DNA from: an uncultured Selenomonadales bacterium
GTDB taxonomy: Bacteria > Bacillota > Negativicutes > Selenomonadales > Selenomonadaceae
Length of the DNA stretch: 7,979 nt
Assembly: GCA_947305445.1 (NCBI GenBank)
Contig: CAMZDU010000038.1
Location: forward strand, 1-7,979
Reading direction: 5' to 3'
This document shows positions 5,824-7,979 of this stretch, in pieces. Each line of letters begins with the position of its first letter. The first letter of the stretch is position 1. The translations under genes and the position numbers were made by a program. The notes under the pieces are model-generated. The model was not told the DNA's origin, searched no databases, and saw only the letters and a list, made by a program, of their open reading frames with translations.

Positions 5824-6819
5824 ATGGCTAAAAAAATTTTAATGGCACATGGCGCGGGCGGCAAACTAAGCGCACAGCTTTTGCAAGAAGTGATTCTGCC
5901 CGCTTTCGACAACGAAATTTTACGCGAGCTTCACGACGGCGCAAAACTCGGTCAACTGGCGATGACTACTGACAGTTACGTAGTGCGGCCGATTTTTTTT
6001 CGCGGCGGCGACATCGGCAAGTTAAGTGTCTGCGGCACGATTAACGACCTGGCCGTCACCGGTGCAACGCCGAAATTTTTGTCCGTCGGTATAATTTTGG
6101 AAGAAGGCTTCGACCTCGACGCGCTGAAAAAAATAGTTGGCTCCATGGCTGCGGCGGCACGGGAGGCCGGCGTTAAAATCGTCACGGGCGACACGAAAGT
6201 CGTCGGGCGCGGGCAAGCGGACGGAATTTTTATCAACACTGCTGGAATCGGCGAACTGATTGACGGCGTAAATATTTCGCCCCGCAACGTTCGCACGGGC
6301 ATGAAAATTTTGCTGTCGGGATTTATCGGCGACCACGCGACGACGATTTTGGCCGGTCGTCACGGTTTGGAACTTCCCGAAAATATTTGCTCGGACTGTG
6401 CGCCGCTCAACGAACTGATTGACGAAATGCTTGCCGCCGAGCCGAAAATTGCAATGTTGCGCGACGCGACACGCGGCGGACTCAGCGCGGTGCTTAACGA
6501 GATTGCACAGGCGGCCGGCGTCGGAATTTTGCTTGACGAAGAAAAAATTCCCGTGCGCGACGAAGTGCGCGGCGTTTGCGACATCCTCGGCTTTGATGTG
6601 CTCGAACTTGCCAACGAAGGCAAAATAGTCGCGGTCGTGCCCGCCGAGTCTGCCGAAAAAATTTTGTCGGTCATGCGGCGCAATGTTTACGGTCGGCACG
6701 CGGCGTTGATTGGCGAAGTCGTCACGAATTCTGCAGGCAAAGTCGGCTTGAGGACTTCAATCGGCGGCGTGAGGATTGTCGACATGCCGACGGGCGAACT
6801 TGTCCCGCGAATTTGTTAA
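5824..6819 (+). CDS. hypE: Hydrogenase maturation factor HypE (carbamoyl dehydratase)
   Basis: HypE dehydrates a carbamoyl group, delivered by HypF to its C-terminal cysteine, to a thiocyanate, using ATP, and donates cyanide to iron on HypC-HypD. The 331-aa protein belongs to the AIR synthase/PurM-like ATPase family. Motifs seen are HGAGGKLS (9-16), MTTDSYVV (47-54), GGDIGKLSVCGTINDLAVTGA (61-81), the nucleotide-binding GDTKVVGRG (122-130) and RDATRGGL (213-220). It ends exactly in PRIC, so the essential terminal cysteine (Cys331) is present. The ATG at 5824 follows the hypD stop by 4 nt, and a weak ribosome binding site GGTGAT overlaps that stop. An open frame extends further upstream but reads through hypD and has unrelated composition. 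The protein is intact and probably functional if HypF and HypC are encoded elsewhere. Confidence 0.97.
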   Translation: MAKKILMAHGAGGKLSAQLLQEVILPAFDNEILRELHDGAKLGQLAMTTDSYVVRPIFFRGGDIGKLSVCGTINDLAVTGATPKFLSVGIILEEGFDLDALKKIVGSMAAAAREAGVKIVTGDTKVVGRGQADGIFINTAGIGELIDGVNISPRNVRTGMKILLSGFIGDHATTILAGRHGLELPENICSDCAPLNELIDEMLAAEPKIAMLRDATRGGLSAVLNEIAQAAGVGILLDEEKIPVRDEVRGVCDILGFDVLELANEGKIVAVVPAESAEKILSVMRRNVYGRHAALIGEVVTNSAGKVGLRTSIGGVRIVDMPTGELVPRIC

Positions 6820-6827
6820 AGCAGTTA

Positions 6828-6979
6828 GGGGCTGTTGGTAAACTCCGGCAGTGCCGGTTATTTTTCCGCCTGACTTCGTTGTTGCGCACTCGACGTACCG
6901 CAGTACGCCTTCGTGCTTGCGCCTCGTCGGTCGAAAAAATTCCTCGGCACATGATGACTTTGGATTTACCAACAACCTC
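6828..6979. mobile_element. MITE-like palindromic element with 20-bp terminal inverted repeats
   Basis: Including its TA flanks, the left end (6826-6846) and right end (6962-6981) are inverted copies: TAGGGGCTGTTGGTAAA with CTCC, versus TAGAGGTTGTTGGTAAATCC read on the minus strand. That is two substitutions and one indel over about 20 bp. A TA borders each end, or TTAG on the left and CTAG on the right, consistent with a TA/YTAR target duplication as made by IS630/Tc1 or IS5-group transposases. A second inverted pair lies inside (6852-6874 with 6926-6949, both with TGCCG, a T-run and GAC). A central hairpin has CGTAC (6894-6898), loop CGCA, GTACG (6903-6907), so the element is palindromic along most of its length. 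It has no plausible coding capacity. Genome-wide copies were not checked, and the family named is inference. Confidence 0.7.
6845..6865 (+). terminator. Rho-independent terminator after hypE, inside the left arm of the MITE-like element
   Basis: CCGGC (6845-6849), loop AGT and GCCGG (6853-6857) form a 5-bp all-GC hairpin, followed by TTATTTTT (6858-6865). It lies 26 nt after the hypE stop. The stem starts in the terminal repeat of the element, so termination of the nagE-hypDE unit seems to be supplied by the inserted element. Confidence 0.65.
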
Positions 6980-7030
6980 TAGGATTTGAATCGGCGTCGT
7001 TATAACTCCTAACTTGTGGGAGATGATTTA

Positions 7031-7979
7031 ATGGAACAGAGAACGCGTGACATCTTGACACTGCTTCTGCAAGAAAAAATTTTTCAAACAACGGCGGATA
7101 TAGCAAATAAACTTTCCGTCAGCGCAAAGACAGTGTCGCGTCAACTGCCGAAGGTAGAAGACGTGCTGGAGTCCGTCGGCTTGCAACTCGAAAAAAAATC
7201 CGGCGCGGGCATAAAAGTAATCGGCAGCGACGTAAAACGTTACGCCCTCGCCAAACAGCTCAAATCGACCGAAAAGCGCGAGTACGCTCCAAACGAGCGA
7301 CGCTCAATTATAATCAGCAAGCTTTTGTCGAACCGCGAGCCGATAAAACTTTTCGTGCTCTCAAGTGCCGTGCACGTCACCGACTCGACGATAAGCAACG
7401 ACTTGGACAAGTTGGAGCCGTGGTTCCGCAATCAAGGCCTGCGACTTTTGCGCAAGCCCGGACTTGGCGTAAGTTTGCTCGGCGACGAGCGCGACCTGCG
7501 ACGGGCAATCGTCCGCTATATTTATGAGCACGTCAGCGAGGAGCGACTGTTGACCCTCATGCAGGACAATTTGCCCGAAGACGACGACGCGACCGTTGCG
7601 CAGGTGTCGAAGTTCCTGCTTGAACTAATCGACGCGGGCGAGTGGCGGCGGCTGGAACAAATGATTCGCGTCACGGAAAATGATTTAGGTTACAAGCTGT
7701 CGGACAACGCATTCCTCGGATTGGTGGTACATTTGTCGCTGGCGGTGCGGCGAATAAAAAATCACGAGCCCGTTACCGTTGACGAGCAGACGGCCGCACG
7801 TTTGCGCGAGAGCCGTGAATTTTCTGCGGCGCAAATTTTGGCAGGAAAAATTTCTGCAACATTGGGTCTGGACGTGCCGGAAAGCGAAGTCCTCTACATC
7901 ACGATGCATATCCTCGGCGCACGCAGTCGTTACAGCTCGGCAAGCCTCGGCACAATCTCAATGATGGACAATTTTCGCC
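7031..7979 (+). CDS. PRD-containing transcriptional regulator, MtlR/LicR (BglG-like) type, 3' end outside the window
   Basis: At least 316 residues are present before the window edge. Residues about 1-60 form a winged helix-turn-helix (TTADIANKLSVSAKTVSRQL, 20-39). About 85-150 is a second one (VLSSAVHVTDSTISNDLDKL, 109-128) ending in RLLRKPGLGVSLLG, as in the Mga/HTH modules of this family. About 190-300 is PTS regulation domain 1 with the expected histidines in VVHLSLAVRRI (His234) and ITMHILGARS (His293). The N-terminus is DNA-binding, not the RNA-binding CAT domain of true BglG/SacY antiterminators, so a PTS-controlled activator is more likely; PRD2, EIIB-like and EIIA-like modules may follow outside. 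The start is ATG with GGGAGA (7018-7023) 7 nt upstream. Closeness to nagE suggests control of a PTS operon, either nagE or one downstream; target and sugar are unknown. Confidence 0.88.
   Translation, partial: MEQRTRDILTLLLQEKIFQTTADIANKLSVSAKTVSRQLPKVEDVLESVGLQLEKKSGAGIKVIGSDVKRYALAKQLKSTEKREYAPNERRSIIISKLLSNREPIKLFVLSSAVHVTDSTISNDLDKLEPWFRNQGLRLLRKPGLGVSLLGDERDLRRAIVRYIYEHVSEERLLTLMQDNLPEDDDATVAQVSKFLLELIDAGEWRRLEQMIRVTENDLGYKLSDNAFLGLVVHLSLAVRRIKNHEPVTVDEQTAARLRESREFSAAQILAGKISATLGLDVPESEVLYITMHILGARSRYSSASLGTISMMDNFR

Noticed and set aside
6722..6975. Two overlapping minus-strand open frames across the end of hypE and the MITE-like element
   Set aside because: They run through the palindromic element and the hypE C-terminus, lack ribosome binding sites and resemble no protein family; repeats of this kind often give spurious small hypothetical proteins.

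Overview
The window carries seven complete genes and one gene cut by the right edge, all on the + strand. It reads as ordinary chromosome of an anaerobic Firmicute, most likely a Negativicutes (selenomonad-like) bacterium. That placement is inferred from the rsmD-coaD-coiled-coil order, a NagE-type PTS permease, hydrogenase maturation genes, use of TTG starts and moderate GC. No 16S or other decisive marker is present, and the placement is from memory of protein style, not from a search.

Left block (1-3212): a short leader with a sigma-A-like promoter precedes ilvA (threonine ammonia-lyase, TTG start). Three tightly packed genes follow: rsmD (16S rRNA methyltransferase), coaD (phosphopantetheine adenylyltransferase, with an unusual C-terminal tail) and a coiled-coil, glutamine-rich protein ending in a QQYxQx hexapeptide repeat. 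Gaps are 3 nt or less or the genes overlap, so this looks like one operon. It closes with an intrinsic terminator at 3189-3212.

Middle block (3213-6865): a 149-nt spacer with a TAGGAAT heptamer array leads to nagE (GlcNAc-type PTS EIIC-EIIB). Then come hypD and hypE, which build the Fe(CN)2CO part of [NiFe]-hydrogenases. nagE-hypD and hypD-hypE are each separated by 4 nt, with the upstream stop codon inside the next ribosome binding site. A sugar transporter is thus apparently co-transcribed with hydrogenase maturation genes. hypC, hypF, hypA and hypB are not in the window.

Right block (6820-7979): the 211-nt gap after hypE is mostly one compact, almost fully palindromic element of about 152 bp. 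It has 20-bp terminal inverted repeats and TA flanks, so it is MITE-like, and its left arm contains what looks like the hypE terminator. Beyond it begins a PRD-containing PTS regulator of the MtlR/LicR type (two helix-turn-helix regions and PRD1 seen), truncated by the window edge.

I see no convincing new defence, CRISPR, toxin-antitoxin or biosynthetic system. The least ordinary signals are the MITE-like element, the nagE-hypDE linkage, the QQYxQx tail and the heptamer array before nagE.
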